A stretch of 64,000 bases of DNA from DATJGR01 sp041739525. Its GTDB lineage: Bacteria > Pseudomonadota > Gammaproteobacteria > Pseudomonadales > Azotimanducaceae. Location of the stretch: positions 1-64,000 of the forward strand of contig JBGSNQ010000071.1 of NCBI GenBank assembly GCA_041739525.1, in the 5' to 3' direction. A program made the position numbers and the translations under genes. Below, piece after piece: positions 17,235 to 25,510 of this stretch (positions within the stretch are counted from its first letter, which is position 1; each line of letters begins with the position of its first letter). Under the pieces are notes generated by a model. The model was not told the DNA's origin. It was given only the letters and a program-made list of their open reading frames with translations, and did not search any database.

Positions 17235-17852
17235 ATGGTGGTAATTGCGACGCCTGGACCACGGATGGCTAGCGCGTCTCCTCATTCATACGGCGGCGCA
17301 GCGAACGGCCGATGCGTCGTGCTGATCAATGGTGCTTTCGGCGTGGGCAAATCGACGGTGGCGCGGGCCCTTCACCGACGCACCAAGGGCAGCCGACTGT
17401 ACGACCCGGAACGGATCGGATACGTGCTGAGGCGATTGCCGCACTGGATTCCCGGTTCTGCCGCGAAGCTCGACGACTACCGAACGTCACCGGTGTGGCG
17501 TGCGCTCAACATATTCGGCATGCGTCTTCATGCGCGGGTAGCACGTCCGCTGATCGTGCCCATGTCGCTCGATCTCGAACTCCTCGACGTCCTGCGACGC
17601 GCGCTGATCGTGGGCGGATGTCGCGTCGTGCACGTCTGTCTTACGGCACCCGAAGCCACCGTGCACGAGCGGCTGGCGACGCGTGGTGTATCGCCAACCA
17701 GCAGCGAAGGTCGGTGGGTGTATCCACGCGCTTCGGCCGCGTGTCGCGATCACGCGACAAACGATGCGTTTGCACATCGCATCGACACCGACCGGAAGGG
17801 ACCGCTCGAGATCGTCGAGGAACTCAGCGCGCTCGTCGGGGGAAACGGGTGA
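17235..17852 (+). CDS. P-loop kinase-like protein, TmrB-related
   Basis: A 205-residue P-loop protein. Walker A is INGAFGVGKS (residues 31-40). It is followed by LYDPERIGYVLRRLP, a pattern I associate with TmrB, the tunicamycin-resistance ATP-binding protein, and with small-molecule kinases of that group. Later HVCLTAPEATVHERLATRG resembles the lid region. The substrate is unknown. ATG 17265 is a second possible start. Its stop overlaps the next gene's GTG start (GTGA), so the two P-loop proteins are translationally coupled. Confidence 0.75.
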   Translation: MVVIATPGPRMASASPHSYGGAANGRCVVLINGAFGVGKSTVARALHRRTKGSRLYDPERIGYVLRRLPHWIPGSAAKLDDYRTSPVWRALNIFGMRLHARVARPLIVPMSLDLELLDVLRRALIVGGCRVVHVCLTAPEATVHERLATRGVSPTSSEGRWVYPRASAACRDHATNDAFAHRIDTDRKGPLEIVEELSALVGGNG

Positions 17853-18481
17853 TCAACGTCTGCGAACACTGCGGATCGTATCGCGCCGACAAACGCATCG
17901 ATCCCCTTGGTCCGGATGCGATCTGTCCCGACTGCGGGCATCGCCATCGTTTCGTCTACTCGCCGCTGTTGATCGTTTCGGGCGCGAGCGGTGCCGGTAA
18001 GTCGCGCGTGTGCAGCTTGCTCACCGGCGTGGTCACCCGAGCGGTGTTGTTGGATACAGACATTCTGTGGCGGCGCGAATTCAATGACCCGGCCACGAAG
18101 TATCGCGACTTCTTCGAAACCTGGCTGCGCGTCGCCAGGAACATTGCGCAGTCGCGTCGTCCATTGGTGCTGTTCGGCGCCGGCTTCGGTGTGCCGGACA
18201 ACATCGAACCATGCATAGAGCGCCGGTATTTCTCTACCGTGCATTACCTCGCACTGACGTGCACGGATGATGATCTTCGCGATCGGTTGCACGCGCGGCC
18301 GGAATGGCGAGACGCCGGGAAGGCTGCGTTCGTGGCCGAACAGTTACGGTTCAACGGGTGGTTCAAGAACTACGCGGCAATGCCTTCGATCGACATCCTC
18401 GATACGTCCAGCGCGGCGCCGGAGCGAACTGCACAGCAGGTCGAAGCGTGGATTCTCGAGCGTATCGGCGGTGCCGACTAA
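17849..18481 (+). CDS. Zinc-ribbon P-loop kinase-like protein
   Basis: A 210-residue protein starting at GTG 17849. An N-terminal zinc-ribbon-like module has CEHCG (Cys5, Cys8) and CPDCGHRH (Cys26, Cys29). A P-loop follows at GASGAGKS (residues 45-52), then LLDTDILW, which resembles the second acidic motif of small-molecule kinases, and a lid-like segment LTCTDDDLRDRLHARPEWR. I do not recognise a named family. Pairing with a TmrB-like P-loop protein in a 4-base overlap suggests a shared function, perhaps phosphorylating a small metabolite or antibiotic; this is inference. Confidence 0.72.
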   Translation: MINVCEHCGSYRADKRIDPLGPDAICPDCGHRHRFVYSPLLIVSGASGAGKSRVCSLLTGVVTRAVLLDTDILWRREFNDPATKYRDFFETWLRVARNIAQSRRPLVLFGAGFGVPDNIEPCIERRYFSTVHYLALTCTDDDLRDRLHARPEWRDAGKAAFVAEQLRFNGWFKNYAAMPSIDILDTSSAAPERTAQQVEAWILERIGGAD

Positions 18482-18891
18482 GCCTCGGGTGGACGCGGAT
18501 CCAGCCGGATCGGCACCGCCTCGGCGCGTGAAATGAAGAGCTCAATGTAGGCGTCGGCCCAGCCGTACTTCTCGCGCATCAGCGCGTTCAACTCTGCGCG
18601 CTTGGCCGGCACCGCCGTTATCGTGTATTGCGTCCGAACACCACCGCGTTCGAGTTCGAGCGTCGGCGTTTCCTTCAGTCGCGAATACCAGCCCGACTTC
18701 GGCGAGCCGGATCGCAACCACGAGTAGCCGTCGCTTTCGACGATCCACAGATGCGTCTCGTGCTGTGCCCCGGTGGCATCGGTGGTGGTGACCACGACCA
18801 CCTCGCCGCTCTCCGACGCCACAATCTGACCGACGAACAGAACGACTACGACAGCCAACAATCCGCCGATCAACCTGACTGCCAGTTTCAT
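18478..18891 (-). CDS. Membrane-anchored deazaflavin-type reductase-like protein (DUF385-like)
   Basis: A 137-residue protein starting at ATG 18891. One N-terminal membrane helix (LIGGLLAVVVVLFVGQIVA) is followed by a small beta-barrel domain with HLWIVESDGYSWLRSGSPKS and LELERGGVRTQYTI, a pattern like the F420-dependent nitroreductase/quinone reductase (split-barrel) family. In that family members bind F420 or FMN; cofactor use here is not shown. It ends 4 bases inside the convergent P-loop gene. Confidence 0.6.
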   Translation of the reverse strand: MKLAVRLIGGLLAVVVVLFVGQIVASESGEVVVVTTTDATGAQHETHLWIVESDGYSWLRSGSPKSGWYSRLKETPTLELERGGVRTQYTITAVPAKRAELNALMREKYGWADAYIELFISRAEAVPIRLDPRPPEA

Positions 18892-19022
18892 TCGCCGATC
18901 CGCTACCAAGGTCGCGTTAGCGTGCGGCAACGACGCAGCGTTTGCCAGCACGACTCGATCGATGCGTCGCGTGATAGGCTGCCGTCCACGTCGCGGCATC
19001 CCGAAGATCTGACGAGGCAACG

Positions 19023-19574
19023 TTGGCGCAGCCGATGAGGATCCATATATTCGGTGCTTCGGGTTCAGGCGCGACGACGCTCGGGCGCGCAATCGCCGAG
19101 CGGCTCGACGTGCACTTTTTCGACAGCGACGACTACTTCTGGGAGCCGACCGAGCCGCCGTTCACCGTGCAACGACCGCGCGACGAACGCAGCGCGTTGC
19201 TGCTGCGCGACGTGAACGGCGCAGGCGAGTGGGTGCTGTCCGGCTCGATGATCGGTTGGGGCGATGCCCTCGTGAGCGAATTCACGCTCGCGGTCTATCT
19301 GCGAATCGACCCGGAACTTCGTATACAGCGACTGCTTGCGCGCGAGCGCGAACGCTACGGCGCGCGCGTCGAAGTCGGCGGCGACATGCACGAGCAGAAT
19401 CAGAGATTCATCGGGTGGGCGCGCCGCTACGACACGGCCGGTTTCGAGCAGCGCAGCCAGATGTTGCACGAGTTCTGGATGAAGTCCCTGCCGTGCAAAC
19501 TGCTGCGCATCGAGTACGACGCGCCGAGCAACGAATGGGCCGATGTCGTGCTGGATGCGTTGGGTCGGCGCTGA
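19023..19574 (+). CDS. P-loop protein with altered Walker A, shikimate-kinase-like
   Basis: A 183-residue nucleotide-kinase-like protein. The P-loop reads GASGSGATTLG, so the usual Lys before Thr is Ala. FDSDDYFWEPTEPPFT follows, then WVLSGSMIGWGD and a lid LLARERERYG. I have seen related proteins with GSGTTT in this spot, so loss of Lys may be a family trait. TTG 19023 has an ACGAGG ribosome site 5 bases upstream; ATG 19035 is an alternative. Function unknown; it is the third P-loop protein in 1.8 kb. Confidence 0.72.
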   Translation: MAQPMRIHIFGASGSGATTLGRAIAERLDVHFFDSDDYFWEPTEPPFTVQRPRDERSALLLRDVNGAGEWVLSGSMIGWGDALVSEFTLAVYLRIDPELRIQRLLARERERYGARVEVGGDMHEQNQRFIGWARRYDTAGFEQRSQMLHEFWMKSLPCKLLRIEYDAPSNEWADVVLDALGRR

Positions 19575-19621
19575 CCTGTTCTACAATCACGACCCGGCAC
19601 ATCAACGAAAGGAGATTCACG

Positions 19622-19990
19622 ATGATCGGTTACGTGACACTAGGGACGAACGATCTGAAACGCAGCGCGGCGTTCTACGACGCATTGCTCGCCGAAATCG
19701 GAGCAACCCGCTTCATGGACAGCGATCGTATGGTGGGTTGGGGAACCCAGCCCGATCAGCCGATGCTGGCGGTGTGCAAGCCGTTCGACGACAAGAAGGC
19801 GAGTGCGGGCAACGGCACGATGGTCGCGCTCAATGTCGGCTCACCGGAAGCGGTGAAGAAGGTTCACGCGAAGGCGATGCAACTGGGCGCGAAAGACGAA
19901 GGGGCGCCGGGCCCACGTGGCGACAGCGGTTTCCATGGCGGTTATTTCAGGGATCCCGACGGCAACAAGCTGGCCGCGTTCTGCATGTGA
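19622..19990 (+). CDS. VOC (glyoxalase/bleomycin-resistance fold) protein
   Basis: A 122-residue single VOC domain: MIGYVTLGTNDLKRSAAFYD at the start and GYFRDPDGNKLAAFCM at the end, the usual metal-site ends of this fold. Family members include glyoxalases and resistance proteins; the substrate here is unknown. ATG 19622 has a strong AAAGGAGA ribosome site. It follows the P-loop gene by 47 bases. Confidence 0.88.
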   Translation: MIGYVTLGTNDLKRSAAFYDALLAEIGATRFMDSDRMVGWGTQPDQPMLAVCKPFDDKKASAGNGTMVALNVGSPEAVKKVHAKAMQLGAKDEGAPGPRGDSGFHGGYFRDPDGNKLAAFCM

Positions 19991-19999
19991 TACGAGCGT

Positions 20000-20024
20000 A
20001 GCGCCGGCAAGCGTCGCCGGCGCT
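20000..20024. terminator. Hairpin between convergent genes
   Basis: AGCGCCGGC, a 7-base loop, GCCGGCGCT: a perfect 9-base-pair stem 9 bases after the VOC stop and 32 bases before the lipoprotein stop. No clear U run, so a bidirectional or Rho-assisted terminator is possible. Confidence 0.5.
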
Positions 20025-20056
20025 CGGCTCCTCCATTGTTCGCAAGGCAAGCCCTA

Positions 20057-20431
20057 TCAGGAGCTGGCGGTCAGCGAATGCCGCAACGTTTCCAGTTCGG
20101 CGCGTTTGGTCGCGATCTCGGTATTCAACCGCTGAATGTCCGTCTGTAATCGCGCCTGTTCTTCGGCGATCGATCGCGTGCGCTCCATCAGGAACAGACG
20201 ATTCGTCGTGTCGGTGTCCGGCGCCATCAACGCGTCGACGATCTGCCGCATTTCCTGATTCAGGCTCTGCATGCGTGCCGATCGTTTCCCGATTGCCTGC
20301 TCGAGTTGAGAGACGCGATGTTCTACAGCGAACAGTTGCCGATCGTCGCTGACGTCGGCCGGTGTAGCGCAGGCGGACAGCGCGGCAAGAGCAACCGCAA
20401 ACAGCACACGTGAACCGATGACCGAAGCCAT
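20057..20431 (-). CDS. Small coiled-coil lipoprotein
   Basis: A 124-residue predicted lipoprotein with signal SRVLFAVALAALSAC and lipobox LSAC. The mature part is almost wholly helical and heptad-rich (HRVSQLEQAIGKRSARMQSL; ARLQTDIQRLNTEIATKRAE), so it should form a coiled coil in the periplasm, anchored to a membrane. I do not recognise a named family. It stands alone between convergent and same-strand neighbours. Confidence 0.78.
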   Translation of the reverse strand: MASVIGSRVLFAVALAALSACATPADVSDDRQLFAVEHRVSQLEQAIGKRSARMQSLNQEMRQIVDALMAPDTDTTNRLFLMERTRSIAEEQARLQTDIQRLNTEIATKRAELETLRHSLTASS

Positions 20432-20557
20432 GACAGCGTTCCCCGAGGGCGATGCGTCACGTTAGGCCGTTGCCCCTGATGCGGCTGCCCATCGCTTCAC
20501 ACTAAGATGATCCATTCACGCCTTGAACTGTGCGCTGTGCACGGTTTTCCTGCTCGC

Positions 20558-21787
20558 TCAGTTCTTCGGGACGTCGCGGAACGGCAGATCTTTGTCCACA
20601 CGGATGTCTGCGGGCAGTCCGAGCACCCGCTCGGCGATGATGTTGCGCAGGATCTCGTCGGAGCCGCCTTCGATGCGGTTGGCCGGTGAACGCATGAACT
20701 GACGCTGGAACTGGTTGTGCATCGCGCTCAGTTTCGGTGAGTCGAGCACGCCGCCTAGGCTCTGCAGGTCGAGCGCGAAGTTCGCCATGTCCTGATTCAT
20801 CCGAGCGACAACCACCTTGCTGATCGATGCTTCGGGGCCGGGCGTGGCGCCGCGCGAAAGGGCAGACACCATTCTGAAGCCGGTGTATTTGAGACCGGCC
20901 AACTGCGCGTACCAGGTGGCAATTTTCTCGCGTACCGCTTCGTTCTCTATCGCCGGTTTACCGTCGATCTTCATCGCGGCGGCCAGTTCGAGCATCGGAT
21001 CGACGCTGGTTGCGAGGCTGCCGCCGACCGCGAGCCGCTCGTTCATCAAAGTCACGAGCGAGACTTGCCATCCATTGCCGACGGCGCCGAGGCGCTGGCT
21101 GTCGGGAACGCGCACATTGGTGAAGAACACTTCGTTGAACGCGCGATCGCCGTTGATCTGTTTGATCGGACGGATCTCGATGCCGGGGCTTTTCATGTCG
21201 ATGAAGAACATGGTCAGCCCTTTGTGTTTCGGCACATTCGGATCGGTCCGGGTGACGATGATGCCGAAATCGGAATAGTGCGCACCGCTCGTCCAGATCT
21301 TCTGGCCGTTCAACACCCAGTCGTCGCCGACACGTTCGGCGCGGGTTTTGATTCCGGCGAGGTCGGACCCCGCCACCGGTTCACTGAACAGCTGGCACCA
21401 GATGTCGTCTCCGCGCGCGAGCGCCGGCAGATAGTGGCGCTTCTGTTCATCGGTGGCGTAGGCCATCAGGGTGGGACCGCACATGCCCTGGCCAATGACG
21501 AAGAACCCATCGGGCGTGACGTAGCGGCTGACTTCCTGGCTCCAGATCACCCGCTCGATGGGCGCCGCGCCGCGGCCGCCGAACTCTTTCGGCCAGCTGA
21601 GACACGCCCAACCTGCGTCGAACAGTGTCGCCTGCCATGCCTTGGCAATCTGGACGGCTTCGCCGTCTTCGCGGCCTTCGCCGAATGCGGATTCCGTCGG
21701 ATCCGTGCGCGGCGGGGCATGCGCGTCGAGGAAACTGCGCACTTCTTTTCGGAACGCGGCTTCAGCCGGTGTGTCGTTGAAATCCAC
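20558..21787 (-). CDS. Acyl-CoA dehydrogenase
   Basis: A 409-residue FAD-dependent acyl-CoA dehydrogenase that makes the alpha,beta double bond of an acyl-CoA. Visible are the N-terminal helical domain (AAFRKEVRSFLDAHAPP), QLFSEPVAGSDLAG, DWVLNGQKIWTSGAHYSDFG, and the C-terminal FALDLQSLGG and RIEGGSDEILRNIIAERVLGLP. The style matches enzymes of long-chain, branched or steroid side-chain breakdown, but the substrate is not set. Divergent from the carotenoid oxygenase gene across a 391-base gap. Confidence 0.93.
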   Translation of the reverse strand: MDFNDTPAEAAFRKEVRSFLDAHAPPRTDPTESAFGEGREDGEAVQIAKAWQATLFDAGWACLSWPKEFGGRGAAPIERVIWSQEVSRYVTPDGFFVIGQGMCGPTLMAYATDEQKRHYLPALARGDDIWCQLFSEPVAGSDLAGIKTRAERVGDDWVLNGQKIWTSGAHYSDFGIIVTRTDPNVPKHKGLTMFFIDMKSPGIEIRPIKQINGDRAFNEVFFTNVRVPDSQRLGAVGNGWQVSLVTLMNERLAVGGSLATSVDPMLELAAAMKIDGKPAIENEAVREKIATWYAQLAGLKYTGFRMVSALSRGATPGPEASISKVVVARMNQDMANFALDLQSLGGVLDSPKLSAMHNQFQRQFMRSPANRIEGGSDEILRNIIAERVLGLPADIRVDKDLPFRDVPKN

Positions 21788-22178
21788 GATGCTCGTCCGT
21801 CGAATGGAGGCGAGAGTGTAAGGGCTGGTTGAACGCCGCGGAAACCCCAGTCATTCGCAACAGGCTCTGCGACCGGAGTTACACATTGTTGCAGTGCGAA
21901 ACGGGTGCGGAAATCACGTCGAAACATCTGTTTGAGAGACTGCTTCCCACGTCGGATACGCGCAACCCCATCGCTCATCCGACTGACCATGAGCCATCTC
22001 CCTCCCCAGAGATCTCACGGTTATCCGCAAGGACCCGCTGTTTCTCTCCCCAGAGCAGCGGGTCCAAGCGGGCCCCAACGAACCCCGCCTGTTTAAGTCC
22101 ACGGACCTGTCTTATCCGCACCAAAACGTGTTTTGATTCCGGACCCCACTTTTTCCGCGAAAAGCCCGGAGTATCGAC
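21788..22178. other. Intergenic region with hairpin and palindrome
   Basis: This 391-base gap separates the divergent acyl-CoA dehydrogenase and carotenoid oxygenase genes. No convincing coding frame is seen. It holds a perfect 10-base-pair hairpin (GGACCCGCTG at 22031-22040 with CAGCGGGTCC at 22056-22065) and a palindrome at 22122-22135. A CGGAG ribosome site precedes ATG 22179. I could not settle promoter boxes. Confidence 0.5.
22122..22135. promoter_or_regulatory. Operator-like palindrome before the carotenoid oxygenase gene
   Basis: CAAAACGTGTTTTG is a perfect 14-base palindrome, 43 bases before ATG 22179, a position suited to a repressor or activator site. No regulator gene is adjacent. 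Confidence 0.35.
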
Positions 22179-23585
22179 ATGGCCAAGCCGTTTCCCAATC
22201 ACCCGAACCTGATCGGTGGTTTCGCGCCCATCCAGATGGAGTGCGATGCACCGGATCTGATTGTCGAAGGCGAGTTGCCGCGCGACTTGAACGGCACGTT
22301 CTATCGCAATGGACCGAATCCGCAGTTCGCGCCGCGCGGACATCATCACTGGTTCGGCGGCGACGGCATGGTGCACGCATTCACGCTGCACGAAGGGCGC
22401 GTGTCGTACCGTAATCGCTGGGCGCGCACTGTGAAGTGGAAGCTGGAACACGAAGCCGGTGAAGCGCTGTTTGCCGCGTTCAATCCGATGGACTCCGACG
22501 AACGCGTGCGGTTCATGCCCACCGACGGCATCGCGAACACGAACATCGTGTGGCATGGCGGCAAGCTGCTGGCGCTTGAAGAAGGCCACGCACCGTTCGA
22601 GATGGATCCGAACACGCTCGAGTCGATCGGTGCATGGACGTTCGACGGCAAACTCGTCGGGCCGATGACAGCGCATCCGAAGTTGGATCCCGAAACCGGC
22701 GAGATGATTTTCTTTGGCTACAACGCCACGGGTGGGATTTCTGCCGACATGTCGTTCCACGTTGTGGACCGCAACGGCAAGTTGACTCGTTCGGAGACCT
22801 TTACCGCGCCGTACGCGGCGATGGTCCACGACTTCATGGTAACGCGCGATCACGTGATCTTCCCGATCATGCCGCTAACGGGTTCGATGGAGCGCGCGAT
22901 GCGGGGCGCACCGGTGTATGCGTGGGAGCCTGAACTCGGTTCGCAGATCGGCATCATGCCGCGCAACGGGTCCGTGAAAGACCTGCGCTGGTTCAAGGGC
23001 GACCCCGCCTACGTATTTCATCCGATGAACGCACACACCGAGGGCGACACCGTCGTCTGCGACGTATGCGAGTTCGAGGAAGCGCCGCTGTTCCCGCGAC
23101 CCGACGGTACGCCCGGCGATGCATCGAAGGCGGTGCCGCGTCTGACGCGCTGGACGTTCGATATGGCGCGCAACACCGACGACTACAAAGTTGAACGGTT
23201 GAACGACATGGCGTGTGAATTTCCGCGCCTGGACGAACGTCGCACAGGCTTGAGTTATCGATATGGCTACTTCGCGTGCGACATGAATCCGCAGTTCAAG
23301 GTGGGCGGCTTCAACGGCATCGGCCGCATCGATCACCGCACCGGCAAGGTCGATGTTTACGACGTCGGTGCGGGTTGCGCTACGAACGAACCGGTCTTCG
23401 TGCCGCGCGCAGACGACGCTGCAGAGGGGGATGGCTATCTGCTGGCGAACATCTACAGCGATGCGCGCAAGGCAAGTCACCTGGTTGTACTCGATGCGCA
23501 AAACGTCGCGTCGGGACCGTTGGCGACGGCGTACCTGGATCATCGCGTGCCGTTCGGCTTCCACGGCAACTGGAAGGCGGCCTGA
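22179..23585 (+). CDS. Carotenoid cleavage oxygenase family protein
   Basis: A 468-residue RPE65/carotenoid-oxygenase family protein, an Fe(II) beta-propeller dioxygenase cleaving alkenes such as carotenoids, apocarotenoids or lignostilbenes. Motifs: GELPRDLNGTFYRNGPNPQF, HHWFGGDGMVHAF, and the four iron-histidine contexts AHPKLDPETGE, MVHDFMVT, FHPMNAHTEGD and the C-terminal VPFGFHGNW. Length fits the bacterial lignostilbene-type enzymes. The substrate is unknown. A HAD phosphatase gene follows on the same strand 33 bases later. Confidence 0.93.
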   Translation: MAKPFPNHPNLIGGFAPIQMECDAPDLIVEGELPRDLNGTFYRNGPNPQFAPRGHHHWFGGDGMVHAFTLHEGRVSYRNRWARTVKWKLEHEAGEALFAAFNPMDSDERVRFMPTDGIANTNIVWHGGKLLALEEGHAPFEMDPNTLESIGAWTFDGKLVGPMTAHPKLDPETGEMIFFGYNATGGISADMSFHVVDRNGKLTRSETFTAPYAAMVHDFMVTRDHVIFPIMPLTGSMERAMRGAPVYAWEPELGSQIGIMPRNGSVKDLRWFKGDPAYVFHPMNAHTEGDTVVCDVCEFEEAPLFPRPDGTPGDASKAVPRLTRWTFDMARNTDDYKVERLNDMACEFPRLDERRTGLSYRYGYFACDMNPQFKVGGFNGIGRIDHRTGKVDVYDVGAGCATNEPVFVPRADDAAEGDGYLLANIYSDARKASHLVVLDAQNVASGPLATAYLDHRVPFGFHGNWKAA

Positions 23586-23618
23586 CGATCAGCGCTCCCT
23601 GTTGCACGCGTTGAGCCG

Positions 23619-24233
23619 ATGACGATCGCAGTTGTACTGTTCGATGCCGACGGTGTGATTCAGCGCACCGCCGGCGGTTGGCGCGAGCGCTTTGCGTCGA
23701 TGCTCGACGATGCGGCTAATCTCGACACATTCGTTGCCGAGATTTTTGCTTCGGAGCGACCGTGTCTGACTGGCGCGGTGGACTTTCCAACGCAACTCGG
23801 CGAAGTGTTGCGGCGCTGGAACAGCCGCACCACCGTGGAGCAGGCACTGACGGTCTGGACCAACATCGAAGTCGACCATTCCGTGGTCGATCTCATTCGC
23901 GCGTTGCGGCGTTCCGGCATGACGTGTTGCCTCGCGAGCAATCAGCAGACGCATCGCGCGGGCTACATGTCGGGCGAACTCGGTTATCGCAGTCTGTTCG
24001 ATCGTGAGTTCTACTCGTGTCGCATCGGCCACGCGAAACCCGACACGGCGTATTTCGAGCACATTCTTGCAGACCTTCGGTTGGCGCCCGCGCAGGCGCT
24101 GTTTATCGATGACGTCGAGCCGAACGTACTCTCTGCGCGGCAAGTTGGTATACCGAGCGTGCATTTTCCGGCGAACGCCGGCGCCGATGCGCTGTGCGGG
24201 CATCTCGCCGCGCACGGAATTCAGGTCGGCTGA
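23619..24233 (+). CDS. HAD-superfamily phosphatase
   Basis: A 204-residue HAD-IA hydrolase. Motif I is LFDADGVIQ (nucleophile Asp), motif II is CLASNQQ, motif III is the Lys in GHAKPD, and motif IV is FIDDVEPNV. The cap region lies between motifs I and II. Such enzymes remove phosphate from sugar or nucleotide phosphates; the substrate is unknown. It may be transcribed with the carotenoid oxygenase gene. Confidence 0.9.
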   Translation: MTIAVVLFDADGVIQRTAGGWRERFASMLDDAANLDTFVAEIFASERPCLTGAVDFPTQLGEVLRRWNSRTTVEQALTVWTNIEVDHSVVDLIRALRRSGMTCCLASNQQTHRAGYMSGELGYRSLFDREFYSCRIGHAKPDTAYFEHILADLRLAPAQALFIDDVEPNVLSARQVGIPSVHFPANAGADALCGHLAAHGIQVG

Positions 24234-24237
24234 CGGT

Positions 24238-24993
24238 TCAGTGCGCCGGATCGTAGGATGCGGACCGCGCGACTTTTGCCGGCGTGAATCCCATCTCGCG
24301 GCGAAAAGCCGCTACGAATGCGCTCGTCGAATCGTAGCCGGCTTCGATGCCGGCGACAGTTACCGACGCGCCGTCGCTGAGCAATTCCATGGCATGCAAG
24401 AGCCGCAGGCGGCGACGCCATTCGGTGAAGCGCAGTCCGGTTTCGTCCCTGAACAACCGCTGTAAGGTGCGCGGACTTGCTCCGCTGCCTTCAGCGATTT
24501 GCGCAAGCACCACTCGACCCGCTGGATCGCTCCGCAACCGCTCCACAACTGCAAGTGCGCGCCGATCGCGCGGCAGCGTCAATGACACCGGTAGCGTTTG
24601 CGCAACGCGCAGCTCATCGAGCAGAACCTGTAGCAGGCCTTCGTGAATGCGCTGTGTGTCGTCCAGCATGCCGATCGTCACGACGCGCAACACCAGTTCG
24701 CGTAGCAGCGGAGTGACGTGCAATGCCGCGCCAGCGGTCGGCAGTCGATCGGATAGCGCTGGTGACACATACACCGTGCGCATGCTGTAGTCGCCTTGGG
24801 CGTGGATCTCGTGAAGCACGTTGGGCGGTACCCAAACGGCGCGCGCGGGCGGCACCATCCAGAACATTTGCTGCAGGGTCACCCGCATGACGCCCGTCAC
24901 CGAATACACGAGTTGTCCCCACGGGTGCACGTGGGCTTCGATGTGGTGGCCGCGGTAGTACGTCGCGGCCAGGCTGCGAACCAAGATCGTCAT
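24238..24993 (-). CDS. AraC-family transcriptional regulator
   Basis: A 251-residue regulator with an N-terminal cupin-like sensing domain (GHHIEAHVHPWGQLVYSVTG, WVPPNVLHEI) and a C-terminal pair of helix-turn-helix motifs (LAQIAEGSGASPRTLQRLFR; GIEAGYDSTSAFVAAFRREM). It resembles the NimR/YdeO-like cupin AraC group. The target is unknown; the VOC gene 3 bases upstream on the same strand is likely co-transcribed with it. Confidence 0.92.
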   Translation of the reverse strand: MTILVRSLAATYYRGHHIEAHVHPWGQLVYSVTGVMRVTLQQMFWMVPPARAVWVPPNVLHEIHAQGDYSMRTVYVSPALSDRLPTAGAALHVTPLLRELVLRVVTIGMLDDTQRIHEGLLQVLLDELRVAQTLPVSLTLPRDRRALAVVERLRSDPAGRVVLAQIAEGSGASPRTLQRLFRDETGLRFTEWRRRLRLLHAMELLSDGASVTVAGIEAGYDSTSAFVAAFRREMGFTPAKVARSASYDPAH

Positions 24994-24996
24994 CGG

Positions 24997-25407
24997 CTAG
25001 TCGGGCGAACGCGATCCGGCGGGCCAGCTGATCCCCTTGTCGTACTGCATCGCTGCGAAACGATTGCCTTCCGTATCGTGAAAGTACGCGCCGTTGCCGA
25101 CGCCTTCGATGCGGAACTCCGACATCGCAACGCTGCCGCCGTTGGCGGGCACCGCGGCGATCACGTCCTTCACGGATGTGACGCTGAACGAACACTCGAA
25201 ACCGCGCATACCAGTACCGGTTAGCGGCTGACGGCGGTTCTGCAACGCACCGAGTGCACCGGACTGTTCCTTTGTTCCGGTGAATATCTGATAAAAGCCG
25301 GGCGGACCCCACGGTTCGATGCGCCATCCGAAGACGGCCTCGTAAAACCGTTTGGCGCGTTCGACGTCGTCGCATTCGATGGCAAAGTGGCTGAGATTGG
25401 CTGGCAT
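24997..25407 (-). CDS. VOC-fold protein
   Basis: A 136-residue VOC (glyoxalase/dioxygenase fold) protein: HFAIECDDVERAKRFYEAVFGW at the start and FHDTEGNRFAAMQYD at the end. It resembles the CFP32/hydroxylase-type VOC proteins. ATG 25407 has a GGAGG site in a good place (ACGGAGGTC). Substrate unknown. It is followed by an AraC regulator on the same strand. Confidence 0.88.
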   Translation of the reverse strand: MPANLSHFAIECDDVERAKRFYEAVFGWRIEPWGPPGFYQIFTGTKEQSGALGALQNRRQPLTGTGMRGFECSFSVTSVKDVIAAVPANGGSVAMSEFRIEGVGNGAYFHDTEGNRFAAMQYDKGISWPAGSRSPD

Positions 25408-25480
25408 GGCTGACCTCCGTCGTAAGCGACCAACCCTAGTGGAGCAGGAGGAGGCGCGCTGTCGATAGTCTGCCATCGAG

Positions 25481-25496
25481 TGTCGCCCACGCGACA
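25481..25496. terminator. Small hairpin after the fds-mobA operon
   Basis: TGTCGC, CCAC, GCGACA forms a 6-base-pair perfect stem 15 bases beyond the mobA stop on the minus strand. No U run follows, so its role as a terminator is weak. Confidence 0.3.
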
Positions 25497-25510
25497 GGAT
25501 TGAACCGGGT

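Noticed and set aside
17312..17848. 389-codon fused version of the zinc-ribbon P-loop protein
   Set aside because: The extension is out-of-frame Arg-rich sequence over the TmrB-like gene; GTG 17849 gives a clean zinc ribbon start.
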